Source: Prorocentrum cordatum (taxonomy: Eukaryota; Sar; Dinophyceae; Prorocentrales; Prorocentraceae). From it: 55,065 nucleotides of DNA. This document shows, in pieces, positions 10,960 through 22,670 of the stretch. The position numbers and the translations under genes are program-made. The DNA lies in contig CAUYUJ010017845.1 in NCBI GenBank assembly GCA_963575745.1, positions 126,001 to 181,065 of the forward strand, given 5' to 3'. Under the pieces are notes generated by a model, which was given only the letters and a program-made list of their open reading frames with translations, was not told the origin of the DNA and did no database searches. How positions within the stretch are numbered: the first letter of the stretch is position 1; every line of letters starts with the position of its first letter.

Positions 10960-13900
10960 CGGAGGACATCGGTGGGGTGGGGGGTCCCAAAAACAGAAGC
11001 TCCATGGGGTGGGAGTGCCGGGGCGTGGTGGGGGGCGTGGTGGGGGATGTCGGTCGGTTTTGGGCAAGGAATGGTGGGGTGGGAGTCCCAAAAAACAGAG
11101 TCTACATGGGGTGGGAGTGCCGGGGCGTGGTGGGGGGCGTGGTGGGGGGTGTCGGTCGGTTTTGGGCGAGAAATGGTGGGGTGGGGGGTTCCCAAAACAA
11201 AAGGGCCATGGGGTGGGAGTGCCGGGGCGTGGTGAAGGGCGTGGTGGGGGGTGTCGGTCGGTGTTTGGCGAGAAATGGTGGGGTGGGGGGTCCCAAAAAC
11301 AAAGGCTCTATGGGGTGCGAGTGCCGGGGCGTGGTGGGAGACGTGGTGGGGGGTGTCGGTCGGTTTTGGGGAAGAAATGGCGGGGTGGGGGGTCCCAAAA
11401 ACAGAGGCTCCATGGGGGGGGAGTGCCCGGGCGTAGTTGGGGGTGTGGGGGGGTCGGTTTTGGGCGAGAAATGGTGGGGTGGGGGGTCCGAAAAACAGAG
11501 GCTCCATGGGGGGGTGCCGGGGCGTGGTGGGGGGCGTGGTGGGGGGTGTCGGTCGGTTTTGGGCGAGAGAGGCTGGGGGGGGGGGGTCCCAAGAACAAAG
11601 GCTCCATGGGGTGGGAGTGCCGGGGCGTGGTGGGGGTGTGGTGGGGGGTGTCGATCGGTTTGGGCGAGAAATGGTGGGGTGGGGGTCCAAAACAGAGTCT
11701 CCATGGGGTGGGAGTGCCGGGGTGTGGTGGGGGGCGTGGTGGGGGGTTTGTCGGTTGTGGGCGAGAAATGGTGAGGGGGGGGTCCCAAAAACAGAGACTC
11801 CATGGGGTGGGAGTGCCGGGGCGTGGTGGGGGGCGTGGTGGGGGGTGTCGGTCGGTTTTGCTAAAGGAATGGTGGGGTGGGGGATCCCAAAAACAAAGGG
11901 TCCATGGGGTGGGAGTGCCGGGGCGTGGTGCGGGGCGTGGTGGGGGGTGTCAATCGGTTTTGGGTGAGAAATGGTGGGGTGGGGGGTCCGAAAAACAGAA
12001 GCTCCATGGGGTGGGAGTGCTGGGGCGTGGTGGGGGGCGTGGTGGGGGGTGTCGGTCGGTTTTGGGCGAGGAATGGTGGGGTGGGGGTCCCAAAAACAGA
12101 GTCTCCATGGGGTGAGAGTGCCGGGGCGTGGTGGGTGGCGTGGCGGGGGGTGTCAATCGGTTTTGGGTGAGAAATGGTGGGGTGGGGGGGTTCCAAAAAC
12201 AGAAAGTCCATGGGGTGGGAGTGCCGGGGCGTGGTGGGGGGCGTGGTGGGGGGTGTCGGTCGGTTTTGGGCGAGACATGGTGGGGTGGGGGGTCCCAAAA
12301 ACAAAGGGTCCATGGGATGGGAGTGCCGGGGCGTGGTGGGGGGCATGGTGGGGGGTGTCGGTCGGTTTTTGGCGAGAAATGGTGGGGTGGGGGGTCGCAA
12401 AAACAAAGGGTCCATGGGGTGGGAGTGCTGGGGCGTGGTGGGGGGCGTGGTGGGGGGTGTCGGTCGCTCCATGGGGTGGGAGTGCCGGGGCGTGGTGGGG
12501 GGGCGTGGTGGGGGGTGTTGGTCGGTTTTGGGCGAGGAGTGGCGGGGTGGGGGTCCCAAAAACAGAGTCTCCATGGGGTGGGAGTGGGGGGTCCCAAGAA
12601 CAAAGGCGCCATGGGGTGGGAGTGCCGGGGCGTGGTGGGGGGCGCGGTGGGGTATCGGTCGGTTTTGGGCGAGAAATGGTGGGGTGGGGGTCCCAAGAAC
12701 AGAGGCTCCATGGGGTGGGAGTGCCGGGGCGTGGTGGAGGGCGCGGTGGGGGGTATCGGTCGGTTTTGGGCGAGAAATGGGGTGTTGGGGGGTCCCAAGA
12801 ACAGAGGCTCCATGGGGGTGGGAGTGCCGGGGCGTGGTGGGGGGCGCGGTGGGGGGTATCGGTCGGTTTTGGGTGAGAAATGGTGGGGTGGGGGGTCCCA
12901 AGAACAGAGGCTCCATGGGGTGAGAGGTCCGGGGCGTGGCGGGGGGCGCGGTGGGGGGTATCGGTCGGTTTTGGGCGAGAAATTGTGGGGGTCGGGGGTC
13001 CCAAGAACAGAGGCTCCATGGGGTGGGAGTGCCGGGGCGTGGTGGGAGGCGCGGTGGGGGGTATCGGTCGGTTTTGGGCGAGAAATGGTGGGGTGAGGGG
13101 TCCCAAGAACAGAGGCTCCATGGGGTGGGAGTGCCGGGGCGTGGCGGGGGGCGCAGTGGGGAGTATCGGTCGGTTTTGGGTGAGAAATGGTGGGGTGGGG
13201 GGTCCCAAGAACAGAGGCTCCATGGGGTGGGAGTGCCGGAGCGTGGTGGGGGCGCGTAGGGATTATCGGTCGGTGTTGGGCGAAAATGGTGAAGTGGGGG
13301 GTCCCAAGAACCCAAAGCGCCATGGGTGGGAGTTGCCGGGGGCGTGGTGGGGGCGCGGTGGGGTATCGGTCGGTTTGGGCGAGAACATGGGGAGGGGGCG
13401 GGGATCCCAGAACAGAGGCTCCATGGGGTGGGAGTGCCGGGGCGTGGTGGGGGGCGCGGTGGAGGGTATCGGTCGGTTTTGGGCGAGAAATGGTCGGGTG
13501 GGGGGTCCCAAGAACAGAGGCTCCATGGGGTGGGAGTGCCGGGGCGTGGTGGGGGGCGCGGTGGGGGGTATCGGTCGGTTTTGGGCGAGAAATGGTGGGG
13601 TGTGGGGTCCCAAGAACAGAGGCTCCATGGGGTGGGAGTGCCGGGGCGTGGTGGGGGGCGCGGTGGGGGTAATCGGTCGTTTTGGCGAGAAATTGGTGGG
13701 GTGAGGGTCCCCAGACGAGCTCCATGGGGTGGGAGTGGCGGGGTTGGTGGGTGGCGCGGTGAAGGGTATCGGTCGGTTTTGGGCGAAAATGGTGGGGTGG
13801 GAGCCCCAAGAACACAGAGGCTCCATGGTGGGGTGCCGGGGGCGTGGTGGGGGGCGCGGTTGCGGGTATCGGTCGGTTTCGGCGAGAAATGGCTGGGTGG

Positions 13901-16900
13901 GGGGTCCCAAGAACAGAGGCTCCATGGGGTGGGAGTGCCGGGGCGTGGTGGGGGGCGCGGTGGGGGGTATCGGTCGGTTTTGGGTAAGAAATGGTGGGGT
14001 GGAGGGTCCCAAGAACAGAGGCTCCATGGGGTGAGAGTGCCGGGGCGTGGTGGGGGGCGCGGCGGGGCGTATCGGTCGGTTTTGGGCGAGAAATTGTGGG
14101 GGTCGGGGGTCCCAAGAACAGAGGCTCCATGGGGTGGGAGTGCCGGGGCGTGGTGGGAGACGCGGTGGGAGGTGTCGGTGGGTTTTGGGCGAGAAATGGT
14201 GGGGTGAGGGGTCCCAAGAACAGAGGCTCCATGGGGTGTGAGTGTCGGGGCGTGGTGGGGGGCGCGGTGGGGAGTATCGGTTGGTTTTGGGCGAGAAATG
14301 GTGGGGTGGGGGGTCCCAAGAACAGAGGCTCCATGGGTGGGAGTTGCCGGGGCGTGGTTGGGGGGCGCGTGGGATTTCGGTCGGTGTTGGTCGAAAATGG
14401 TGGGGGGGGGGTTCGCAGAACAAGGCGCCATGGGTTGGGAGTGCCGGGGCGTGGGGTGGGAGGCGGCGGTGGGGGAGTATCGGTCGGTTTTGGCGAGAAA
14501 TGTTGGGGTGGGGGTCCCGTTCGTTTTGGGTGAGAATGGTGGGGCGAGGGGTCATCAAGAACAGAGGTGCCATGGGGTGGGAGTGCCGGCACGTGGTAGG
14601 GGGCGCGGTGAGGGTGTATTCGGTCGTTTTGGGGCGAGAAATGTGGGGTGGGGGGGTCCCCAAGAACATAGGCTCCATGGGGTGGGAGTGCCGGGGCGTG
14701 GTGGAGGGCGCGGTGGGGGGTATCGGTCGGTTTTGGGCGAGAAATGGTGGGGGGGGGGTCCCCAGAACAGAGGCTCCATGGGGTGGGAGTGCCGGGGCGT
14801 GGGGGGGGGCGCGGTGGGGGGTATCGGTCGGTTTTGGGCGAGAAATGGTGGGGTGGGGGGTCCCAAGAACAAAGGCTGGGAGTGCCGGGGCGTGGTGGGG
14901 GGCGCGGTGGGGGGTATCGGTCGGTTTTGAGCGAGAAATGGTGGGGTGGGGGGTCCGAAGAACAGAGACTCCATGGGGTGGGAGTGCCGGGCGTGGTGGG
15001 GGCGCGGTGAAAGGGTATCGGTCGGTTTTGGGCGAGAAATGGTGGGGTGAGGGGTCCCAAGAACAGAGGTTCCATGGGGTGGGAGTGCCGGCACGTGGTA
15101 GGGGGCGCGGTGGGGGGTATCGGTCGGTTTTGGGCGAGAAATGGTGGGGGGGGGGTCCCCAGAACAGAGGCTCCATGGGGTGGGAGTGCAGGGGCGTGGT
15201 GGGGGGCGCGGTGGGGGGTATCGGTCAGAGGCCCAAGAACAGAGGCTCCATGGGGCAGGAGTGCCGGGGCGCGGTGGGGGGCGCGGTGGGGGGTATCGGT
15301 CGGTTTTGGGCGAGAAATGGTGGGGTGGGGGGTCCCAAGAACAGAGGCTCCATGGGGTGGGAAGCCGGGGCGTGGTGTGGCGCGGTGGGTGTATCGGTCG
15401 GTTTTTGGGCGAGAAATTTTGGGGTGGGGGGTCCGATAAACAGAGGCTCCATGGGTTGGGAGTGCCGGGGCGTGTGGGGGGCGCGTGGGGGGTTATCGGT
15501 CGGTTTGGGTGAGAATGGTGGGGTGGGGGTCCAAGAACGTCGAGGCTCCATGGGTGAGAGTCCGGGCGTGGTGGGGGGCGCGCGGGGGTATCGTCGGTTT
15601 TGGCGAGAAATTGTGGGTGTCGGGGGTCCAGAACAAGGCTCCATGGGGGTGGGAGTGCCGGGGCGTGGTGGGAGGCGCGGTCGGTGGTATCGGTCGGTTT
15701 TGGGTGAGAAATGGTGGGGTGAGGGGTCCCAAGAACAGAGGCTCCATGGGGTGGGAGTGCCGGGGCGTGGTGGGGGGCGCAGTGGGGAGTATCGGTCGGT
15801 TTTGGGTGAGAAATGGCGGGGTGGGGGGTCCCAAGAACAGAGGCTCCATGGGGTGGGAGTGCCGGGGCGTGGTGGGGGCGCGTAGGGATTATCGGTCGGT
15901 GTTGGGCGATGGTGGGGTGGGGGGTCCCAAGAACAAAGGCGCCATGGGGTGGGAGTGCCGGGGCGTGGTGGGGGGCGCGGTGGGGGGTATCGGTTGGTTT
16001 TGGGCGAGAAATGGTGGGGTGGGGGGTCCCAAGAACAGAGGCTCCATGGGGTGGGAGTGCCGGGGCGTGGTGGAGGGCGCGGTGGAGGGTATCGGTCGGT
16101 TTTGGGCGAGAAATGGTGGGGTGGGGGGTGCCAAGAACAGAGGCTCCATGGGGTGGGAGTGCCGGGGCGTGGTGGGGGGCGCGGTGGGGGGTATCGGTCG
16201 GTTTTGGGCGAGAAATGGTGGGGTGGGGGGTCCCAAGAACAGAGGCTCCATGGGGTGGGAGTGCCGGCGTGGTGTGGGGGCGCGGTGGGGGTCGGTCGGT
16301 TTTGGCGAGAAATGGTGGGGGTGGGGGGTCCCAAGAACAGAGGCTCCATGGGGTGGGAGTGCCGGGGCGTGTGGGGGGGCGTGGGGGGTGTCGTCGGTTT
16401 TGGGCGAGAAATGTGGGGTGGGGGGGTCCCAAGACAAAGGCTCCTAATGTGGGGAGTGCCGTGGCGTGGTGGGGGGGCGCGGTGAGGGGGTATCGGTCGG
16501 TTTTGAGCGAGAATGGTGGGGTGGGGGGTCCGAAGAACAGAGACTCCATGGGGTGGGAGTGCCGGGGCGTGGTGGGGGGCGCGGTGAAGGGTATCGGTCG
16601 GTTTTGGGCGAGAAATGGCGGGGTGGGAGGTCCCAAGAACAGAGGCTCCATGGGGTGGGAGTGCCGGGGCGTGGTGGGGGGCGCGGTGCGGGGTATCGGT
16701 CGGTTTTCGGCGAGAAATGGTGGGGTGGGGGGTCCCAAGAACAGAGGCTCCATTGGGTGGGAGTGCCGGGGCGTGGTGGGGGGCGCGGTGGGGGGTATCG
16801 GTCGGTTTTGGGTAAGAAATGGTGGGGTGGGGGGTCCAAGAACAGAGGCTCCATGGGGTGAGAGTGCCGGGGCGTGGTGGGGGGGCGCGGTGGGGCGTAT

Positions 16901-17610
16901 CGGTCGGTTTTGGGCGAGAAATTGTGGGGGTCGGGGGTCCCAAGAACAGAGGCTCCATGGGGTGGGAGTGCCGGGGCGTGGTGGGAGGCGCGGCGGGGGG
17001 TGTCGGTCGGTTTTGGGCGAGAAATGGTGGGGTGAGGGGTCCCAAGAACAGAGGCTCCATGGGGTGGGAGTGTCGGGGCGTGGTGGAGGGCGCGGTGGGG
17101 GGTATCGGTCGGTTTTGAGCGAGAAATGGTGGGGTGGGGGGTCCCAAGAACAGAGGCTTCATGGGATGGGAGTGCCGGAGCGTGGTGGGGAGCGCGGTGG
17201 GGGGTATCGGTCGGTTTTGGGCGAGAATGGTGGGTGGGGGGTCCCAAGGACAGAGGCTCCATGGGGTGGGAGTGCCGGGGCGTGGTGGGGGGCGCGGTGG
17301 GGGGTATCGGTCGGTTTTGGGCGAGAAATGGTGGGGTGGGGGGTCCCAAGAACAGGCTCCATGGGTGGGAGTGCTGGTGGGGCGCGGTGGGGGTATCGGT
17401 CAGAGGCCCAAGAACAGAGGCTCCATGGGGGGAGTGCCGGGGCGTGGTGGGGGGCGCGGTGGGGGGTATCGGTCGGTTTTGGGCGAGAAATGGTGGGGTG
17501 GGGGGTCCCAAGAACAGAGGCTCCATGGGGTGGGAATGCCGGGGCGTTGTGGGGGGCGCGGTGGGGGGTATCGGTCGGTTTTGGGCGAGAAATCTAGTGG
17601 GGTGGGGGGT
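10960..17610. repeat. large minisatellite, about 65 copies of a 102-bp unit
   Basis: A G-rich unit repeats with a 102-bp period (same site at 16027 and 16129). Landmarks per unit: GGTCCCAAGAACAGAGGCTC, then CATGGGGTGGGAGTGCC, GGGGCGTGGTGG, TATCGGTCGGTTTTGGG and GAGAAATGGTGGGG. Units left of about 12585 mostly have CAAAAAC, GGCGTGG and TGTCGG. Units to the right mostly have CAAGAAC, GGCGCGG and TATCGG. The consensus contains no stop triplet on either strand, and 102 is a multiple of three, so frames of up to 1041 codons run through it in all six frames. I do not regard these as genes. Confidence 0.97.
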
Positions 17611-18050
17611 CCCAAAACTAGAGGCTCCAGAGGGTGGGGATGTCGGTCGGTTGGCCCTCGCCCAGGAGGGGGGCGAGGTAGCGAGGTGGCGGAGACAGCA
17701 CTTGTCGTGTGGGCAGGGCGTATCTGTCAGAGGCCCAAGAACAGAGGCTCCATGGGGCAGGAGTGCCGGGGCGTGGTGGGGGGCGCGGTGGGGGGTATCG
17801 GTCGGTTTTGGGCGAGAAATGGTGGGGTGGGGGGCCCCAAGAACAGAGGCTCCATGGGGTGGGAATGCCGGGGCGTTGTGGGGGGCGCGGTGGGGGGTAT
17901 CGGTCGGTTTTGGGCGAGAAATCTAGTGGGGTGGGGGGTCCCAAAACTAGAGGCTCCAGAGGGTGGGGATGTCGGTCGGTTGGCCCTCGCCCAGGAGGGG
18001 GTGCGAGGTAGCGAGGTGGCGGGGACAGCACTTGTCGTGTGGGCAGGGCA
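17594..18050 (+). repeat. 329-bp direct duplication at the array edge
   Basis: A segment starting CTAGTGGGGTGGGGGGTCCC at 17594 recurs at 17923. Each copy continues into a non-array piece containing TTGGCCCTCGCCCAGGAGG, GGTAGCGAGGTGGCGG and ACAGCACTTGTCGTG. Between them sit normal and truncated 102-bp units. The first copy therefore marks a unit that carried the junction with the retrotransposon sequence that follows. Confidence 0.9.
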
Positions 18051-21000
18051 CGGAGAAAAGTATGGGTCCATGTTGGGGAATGTTGGGCAAAGCTTGTCCC
18101 TTTTCCTCACACGCCTCTGGGGTCGGCGGATTCGACAGTGGCTGCCGCCAGCTGGTGATGTTCATCTTCCTCCGCCTACCCCTCGACTTCTGCGACGTGT
18201 CCTGAGATCGGTGCAAGACTCTGCTCCTGGGATTGATGGTGTGCCGTATGCTGCTTGGTCAGCTGAACCTATGGGTGCCGAAATCTTGTGGAATGCTCTC
18301 GAATGGCTGTGTGACGGGCAGGCGCTGTTCGGCATTGCTAGTGCTACGATACAGGCCTTCCGACCCAAAGAGATCGCCGATGCCGAGCTGCGTGATGGGT
18401 CATGCACACGGAGTCCAGAGAAGGTGCGGGTACTTGGCCTGCGGAACACAGATATTAAAATTATGTCTTCGGTATTGAACTATGCAGTGCGTCCTATACT
18501 TGAGGTGGCTGTTCCGAGCTGTCAGCGGGGGTTTGTCCCCAGACGTAACTTCGGGGTCAATGCGCTGGAGCTCGATGTGCATGCACGTTGTCAATCGGTT
18601 GGCCCGTCTGGCTCCCTGGATTAACCAGTTTTGTTTTCCTTGGATTTCGGCCAGGCGTTCCCCTCCCTCAACCAGGACTTCCTGATGTTCGTGCTCTCCT
18701 GCCTCGGCCTCCCCGATGTCCTTCTCACCTTTATTGCGCGCCTGTATGAAGCCATTGAGGGCGTGGCGTCGTTGAAGGGGGAGTTCGCGAGGTTGTTCTG
18801 GATTCGGAGTGGTATTGTGCAGGGTGGCGCTTTATCGGGGTCGCTGTGTGCTCTTGGGACAGCAGCTTTTCTGTGGGATCTGGCTACCTGTATTGATAGG
18901 GACTTGAGGGGGCTTATACGGGCGTGTGCTGATGATATAGGTGGGGTCCTCTCGGCGGTTCGTCACTTAGTACACGTGTATCGTGTTATGTCACTGGCTG
19001 ACACGCTAGCGAATCTCCAGCTGAAAGTTGCTAAATGTAAGGTGGTTCCTTTGTCTGGTCGGTCTGATGCCTCTCTCCAGGGCCATGTCAAGGATGCTAT
19101 CGCTCAAGTCGTGCCTCGGTGGGCCTCGTTCGATGTCGTTCCTGAGCTGCTGTACCTCGGCCTCTGGTTGGGCCCCGCCGCGGACTCGAGAAGATGCTGG
19201 ATCGACCCCATCGCTAAGCTTCTTCTTCGTGCCCTCGCTATTGCTCATGGGGTTACCCCGGCTAGTATCTCTGCGATCTTATATAACCAACGTGCAGTGT
19301 CCACCTTATCGTATGTATCGCAGTTCTGCTGGCTCCCACTGCCGTTGCTGCGGCTCGAGCTCTCCGTCTCGGCACAGGTCTTCCGCGTTCCTTTGGGCGC
19401 GTTCGCACTCAACAGCTGGACTCAGCTGGAGAAGTGGGGTTGCCCTCGTGTGCTCAGGTGGGGACATCTCAATACTGCGTCTTTGGTCCGATCAGCACTA
19501 TTGACGTTTCCGCAACATACAGAGATTTTGTCTCGACTTCGGGCGCATGTGGAGGCACATCCGATGTGGCACTCTCTAGATATGCTCGGCACGGGACGTC
19601 TCTATCCTGGTTTCTGGAAAGCCCCAGCCTTTGTGGAGACCCTAGCTGAGGTCGCGAGTGGAGTGGCTCCTGGACCCCTCGAATGTCGGATGGTGGCTTG
19701 TGCACTTCCCGCGGCTCGCGATGCTCTGGTCCTGCAGCTGGGCAAGCCGCCGCGACCGCAGCGCGCTGCTCATCGTGCTCTTCGCGAAGCTGATGAAGTG
19801 GAGGCTCCTCTTGTGCCGCTGCTGAGAAAGCGCTTCGGTAAGCTCTTACCGCGGCATGCGGGGGCGCTTGATGCCATCCAGTGGGACGCAGTCCAGGCGG
19901 TACTCACTTCCTGTCCGTTCTCCTGGGCCTGGGCTGCGATGAGGACGTGGGCGGATGCGCGGCTCACATCGAGTCGGATTCAGCACCCCTTTGGACGGCG
20001 CTGCTGCGCCTTTGGGTGTGTTGGTGCGTCGGATGCTCTTCGGCACTATGCTTATTGCCGCCCACTTCACGTGGCTGTTCGTCGTGCTCTGGCTCGTCTT
20101 TTTCCTCTGCCAGTTCTGGAACGTTGGGGGCTGTGCCCTCCGACAGTCGAAGCAATGGCATACTTGGCGGTCGTGTATGCTGCCTACAATGAGGCACGGC
20201 TCATCCCTGCTTGGCCTATCACGCCTACTCAGTTGCATTCTTGTGCATTGGCAGGTGTTCGATCTATGACTATGGCAGCGCCGCAACGCCTCGCCAATGG
20301 AGTACGGGCGGGTCAAGTGCTGCTGGACTTTCAACGTCGTCGGCGGCCCTGCTCTACGTCTTCCTCGTCGTCGTCTTCCTCGTCGTCTTCTTCTTTGGTG
20401 GAAGCGGTAGGCGGCGGGCTTGGTCTTTCTGCTCGACAGCGCCCTGGTCACCCTGACAGCCCGCGGCTGACACCGGTGGTCTCTTCTGCGTCGCCGTCCC
20501 CACGTTCGAGAGCGGCGTCGGATGCATCGGAGGACATTGTCATGCTTGACCTGCGCCCTGACGTCGTGGCGGTGGGACCTTCCTGCCCTGGGGCGGATGC
20601 TGTATCGCCCTCCCCTGCGACGCCTGCGACGCTTCTCGCAACGCCACAGCGGGTGGGTCGTCTTGCGGACTTGGAGGACTTATGTGCTGACCAAGGGGAT
20701 GAAGCGGGTCCTGTGGCTCTTCGAGATGGTAGAGATGTGTGCGTGGCTGCCCTGTCGTGCGACGTGCTTGGCGGCGGTCAATTGGTGGCCCATGACGCTG
20801 GGTGCTCCTCGAGCCCAGTGTCGAGTGGCGTCAGAGCGCTCTGCCATCCTTGCAGGCGCGAGCCTGGGATCCTCTCGCAGATGGATCTCGATTGGGCATG
20901 CGGCGTCAGATCGCAAAATCCTGAAGGAGAGGGCTCCTCGACCTCTCCGCCTCAGGTTCTTAGAGTAGATTGCGAGAACAAGTCTCGAACTGGCGTCAGT

Positions 21001-21291
21001 TCGCAAAATCCTGGAAGCGGGTGCGCCTCGAGCCCGCTTGCCCAGGTTCACCGAGTAGACTGCGAGCCTGAAGTCTCTACTGGAGTAAGTTGCGAGCCTG
21101 GAGTCTTGAGCGGAGTATCACTCACTGGACTCGGCCTGGGTGAGCTCATGTGGGAGGATTGCGCCCTGCGGGACGATTGCGTTGCCTGGGACTCCGGGGT
21201 GTGCTTCTCGATGCTGGATGTCGCGTGTGACCTCCTCGCCGATGCCGTGCCCACAGTCGATGTCGCTGACGGCTCCAGTGACGCGTACTGA
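18049..21291 (+). pseudogene. LINE reverse transcriptase ORF interrupted by one nonsense codon
   Basis: One frame runs from 18049 to a stop at 21291, broken only by TAA at 18622-18624. Upstream of that stop: SAPGIDGVPYAAW, then VRVLGLRNTDIKIM and QRGFVPRRNF, typical of the fingers of LINE-type reverse transcriptases. Downstream: motif A (SLDFGQAFPSLN), motif B (QGGALSGSL) and motif C (ACADDIGG; the aromatic residue usual before ADD is Cys here). A Cys/His cluster (CCAFGC...HYAYC) lies near 19998-20060. From about 20340 come a Ser run and degenerate repeats. There is no endonuclease upstream; the frame simply continues into the minisatellite. The element is 5'-truncated and probably dead, although a CAA-to-TAA change would account for the stop. 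Confidence 0.8.
20800..21120 (+). repeat. degenerate repeat inside the RT ORF tail
   Basis: A piece coding GV(R/S)SQNP, then SS(P)...QVHRVDCE, occurs near 20905-20980 and 20990-21065, with shorter remnants before and after. Repeats are about 80-90 bp and remain in frame. Confidence 0.6.
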
Positions 21292-21837
21292 GTCCAGCAT
21301 GCTGCGTTTCTCGTCCTCGCCTTCGCCTGCCCACATGGCAGCCTCTCACCCCCGCATTGTGTGTGTCCCCGCCGTTGGGCGCCCTCGCACTCCCTCCGCT
21401 CTGTCCGTCTCTCTGGGTCCTGCCGATGCTGGTGCTCGCTTCTCTCCCACTTCCTCTTCCCCCATCGTGCGTCCTCGCTGCATTTTGGCGACGGCCCCTG
21501 CTCGGCCATCTAGCCTGTCTGGCCACTCCATCCCTGTACATTCATCGTATGTAACAGCTGCTAATTGCCGCCGCTCGTCCCCGTCTATCGCTGGTGCCAA
21601 CTCTATTTTCTCCACTCGTCCCTCCGATGCTGCCCCTCTCGCTCATCCCTTGATTGAAAGAACGGCTCACGACGTGTACTTCGCTTTCGGCGCAGTTCAG
21701 GCCGACCAGCTCATGTCTGGTGCGCCCTCGCACCCACCGCGGCCCCGCCCGCCGCCCGACGTCTTCAAGTGCGTCGAGGCGCGGCCGAGGAGTGGGAGTG
21801 GGTAGGCAGGCAAGGAGGATCCTCTTCGTACGCTGGG
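21292..21837 (+). other. 3' flank of RT ORF, uncertain
   Basis: An open frame (21140-21805) overlaps the end of the RT ORF and ends AHDVYFAFGAVQADQLMSG before a proline-rich tail. It may be the 3' part of the retrotransposon or chance. I see no poly(A) marking a 3' end. Confidence 0.3.
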
Positions 21838-21912
21838 CTCCTCCTCCTCCTCCTCCTCCTCCTCCTCCTCCTCCTCCTCCTCCTCCTCACCCTCCTCCTC
21901 CTCCCTGCTCCT
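21838..21912 (+). repeat. (CTC)n tract
   Basis: About 25 CTC triplets. It ends in CTCCTCCCGAG just before a GC3-rich open frame, so it could serve as the pyrimidine tract of an intron. Confidence 0.9.
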
Positions 21913-21918
21913 CCCGAG

Positions 21919-22176
21919 GACGTCCTCTACGCCCGCCCCGAGAACATCGAGGTCCGCGGGCTCGCGGGGCCGGCGGAGGTCTTCCGCCTGCGGGGCGGCG
22001 CCCCCGCGCCGAGCGGCGCGGCGCCCCCGCAGGCGGAAGCCGGCGAGGCGCAGCTGGTGGTGCACCCGCTGGCGCTGCGGCAGCCCCGCAGCGGGCTGAG
22101 CGGGCCGCCCGCGTGGTCCGCGGCGCGCGCGGGCGGCCGGGCGAGCGCGGTGGCCAGAGGAGGACCGAAGCCCTGA
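21919..22176 (+). CDS. exon-like frame, possible nucleotide-cyclase C-terminus
   Basis: After the (CTC)n tract and an AG, a frame opens as DVLYARPENIEVRGLAGPAE, then VFRLRGG, and runs to TGA at 22174-22176. Codon third positions are almost all G or C, which suggests a real exon. The pattern of a short strand, then E-V-(K/R)-G...P-(V/A)-E-V-(F/Y)-x-L, is seen at the C-terminal end of class III adenylate/guanylate cyclase domains; this piece is too short to be sure. The rest is Ala/Gly/Pro-rich. The upstream exon with the catalytic core is not visible in this window. Confidence 0.35.
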   Translation, partial: DVLYARPENIEVRGLAGPAEVFRLRGGAPAPSGAAPPQAEAGEAQLVVHPLALRQPRSGLSGPPAWSAARAGGRASAVARGGPKP

Positions 22177-22228
22177 GATCCTGACGTTGCAGTTTTCGCC
22201 TCTTCCTCCTCCACCCCTGATATCCTGG

Positions 22229-22386
22229 CGGCTGATCACCAATCACCATTTTCGGCCTCCGGGGGCCCTTCCCGGGCCTCGGGACCGTCGAAACACGACC
22301 CAAGATGAAAAACCGGTCCCTGGGAAGGGGTCCAGACTTCTGGGGGTCGACGTTTGGAAAAATCACGACGTCGGGGGTCTGGGTGC
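22229..22386 (+). repeat. interspersed 150-165 bp repeat, copy 2
   Basis: Best-preserved copy of the family first listed at 10042. It has TTTTCGGCCTCCGGGGGCCC, GGGACCGTC, GATGAAAAACCGGTCC, GGTCGACGTTTGGAAAAA and CACGACGTC. It lies just after an exon-like frame. Confidence 0.75.
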
Positions 22387-22484
22387 TTCGGGCCCTGGGA
22401 CCTTCACGGATCGATCCGGCTTGAAAAATGGCGTATGAAGATGGGGTCGAATTAGGGCTCCAGTTTTGATTTTCTAGAATGTAA

Positions 22485-22670
22485 ATTATCTTCGCGCCGG
22501 CGGATCTCAGGGAGGTAGCGATACCGCTGCCCTTCACTCGTTTTCCCTTGGGTTCCGCCTCCTGGGAGGCCCTCGTCGCCGCCCGCCAGATGCGCCTCGA
22601 GATACTGGCCAAAGGGCACCACGGGAGAGGTCCGGGGAGCAGCGGTGCACCCATCAGAAATCTGAAATAA
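22485..22670 (+). CDS. exon-like frame, unknown C-terminus
   Basis: A frame with strong G/C third-position bias reads GSASWEALVAARQMRLEILA, then KGHHGRGPGSSGAPI and RNLK, before TAA at 22668-22670. A possible splice acceptor is GATCTCAG at 22503-22510. It could be the last exon of the gene that includes 21919-22176, or of a different one. No family recognised. Confidence 0.35.
   Translation: MIFAPADLREVAIPLPFTRFPLGSASWEALVAARQMRLEILAKGHHGRGPGSSGAPIRNLK

Noticed and set aside
11861-17162. Very long ORFs (up to 1041 codons) on both strands
   Set aside because: All lie inside the 102-bp array, whose unit has no stops in any frame; the translations are plain 34-residue repeats in every frame.
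10960-17610. CRISPR array
   Set aside because: Units are contiguous with no unique spacers; other evidence is eukaryotic.
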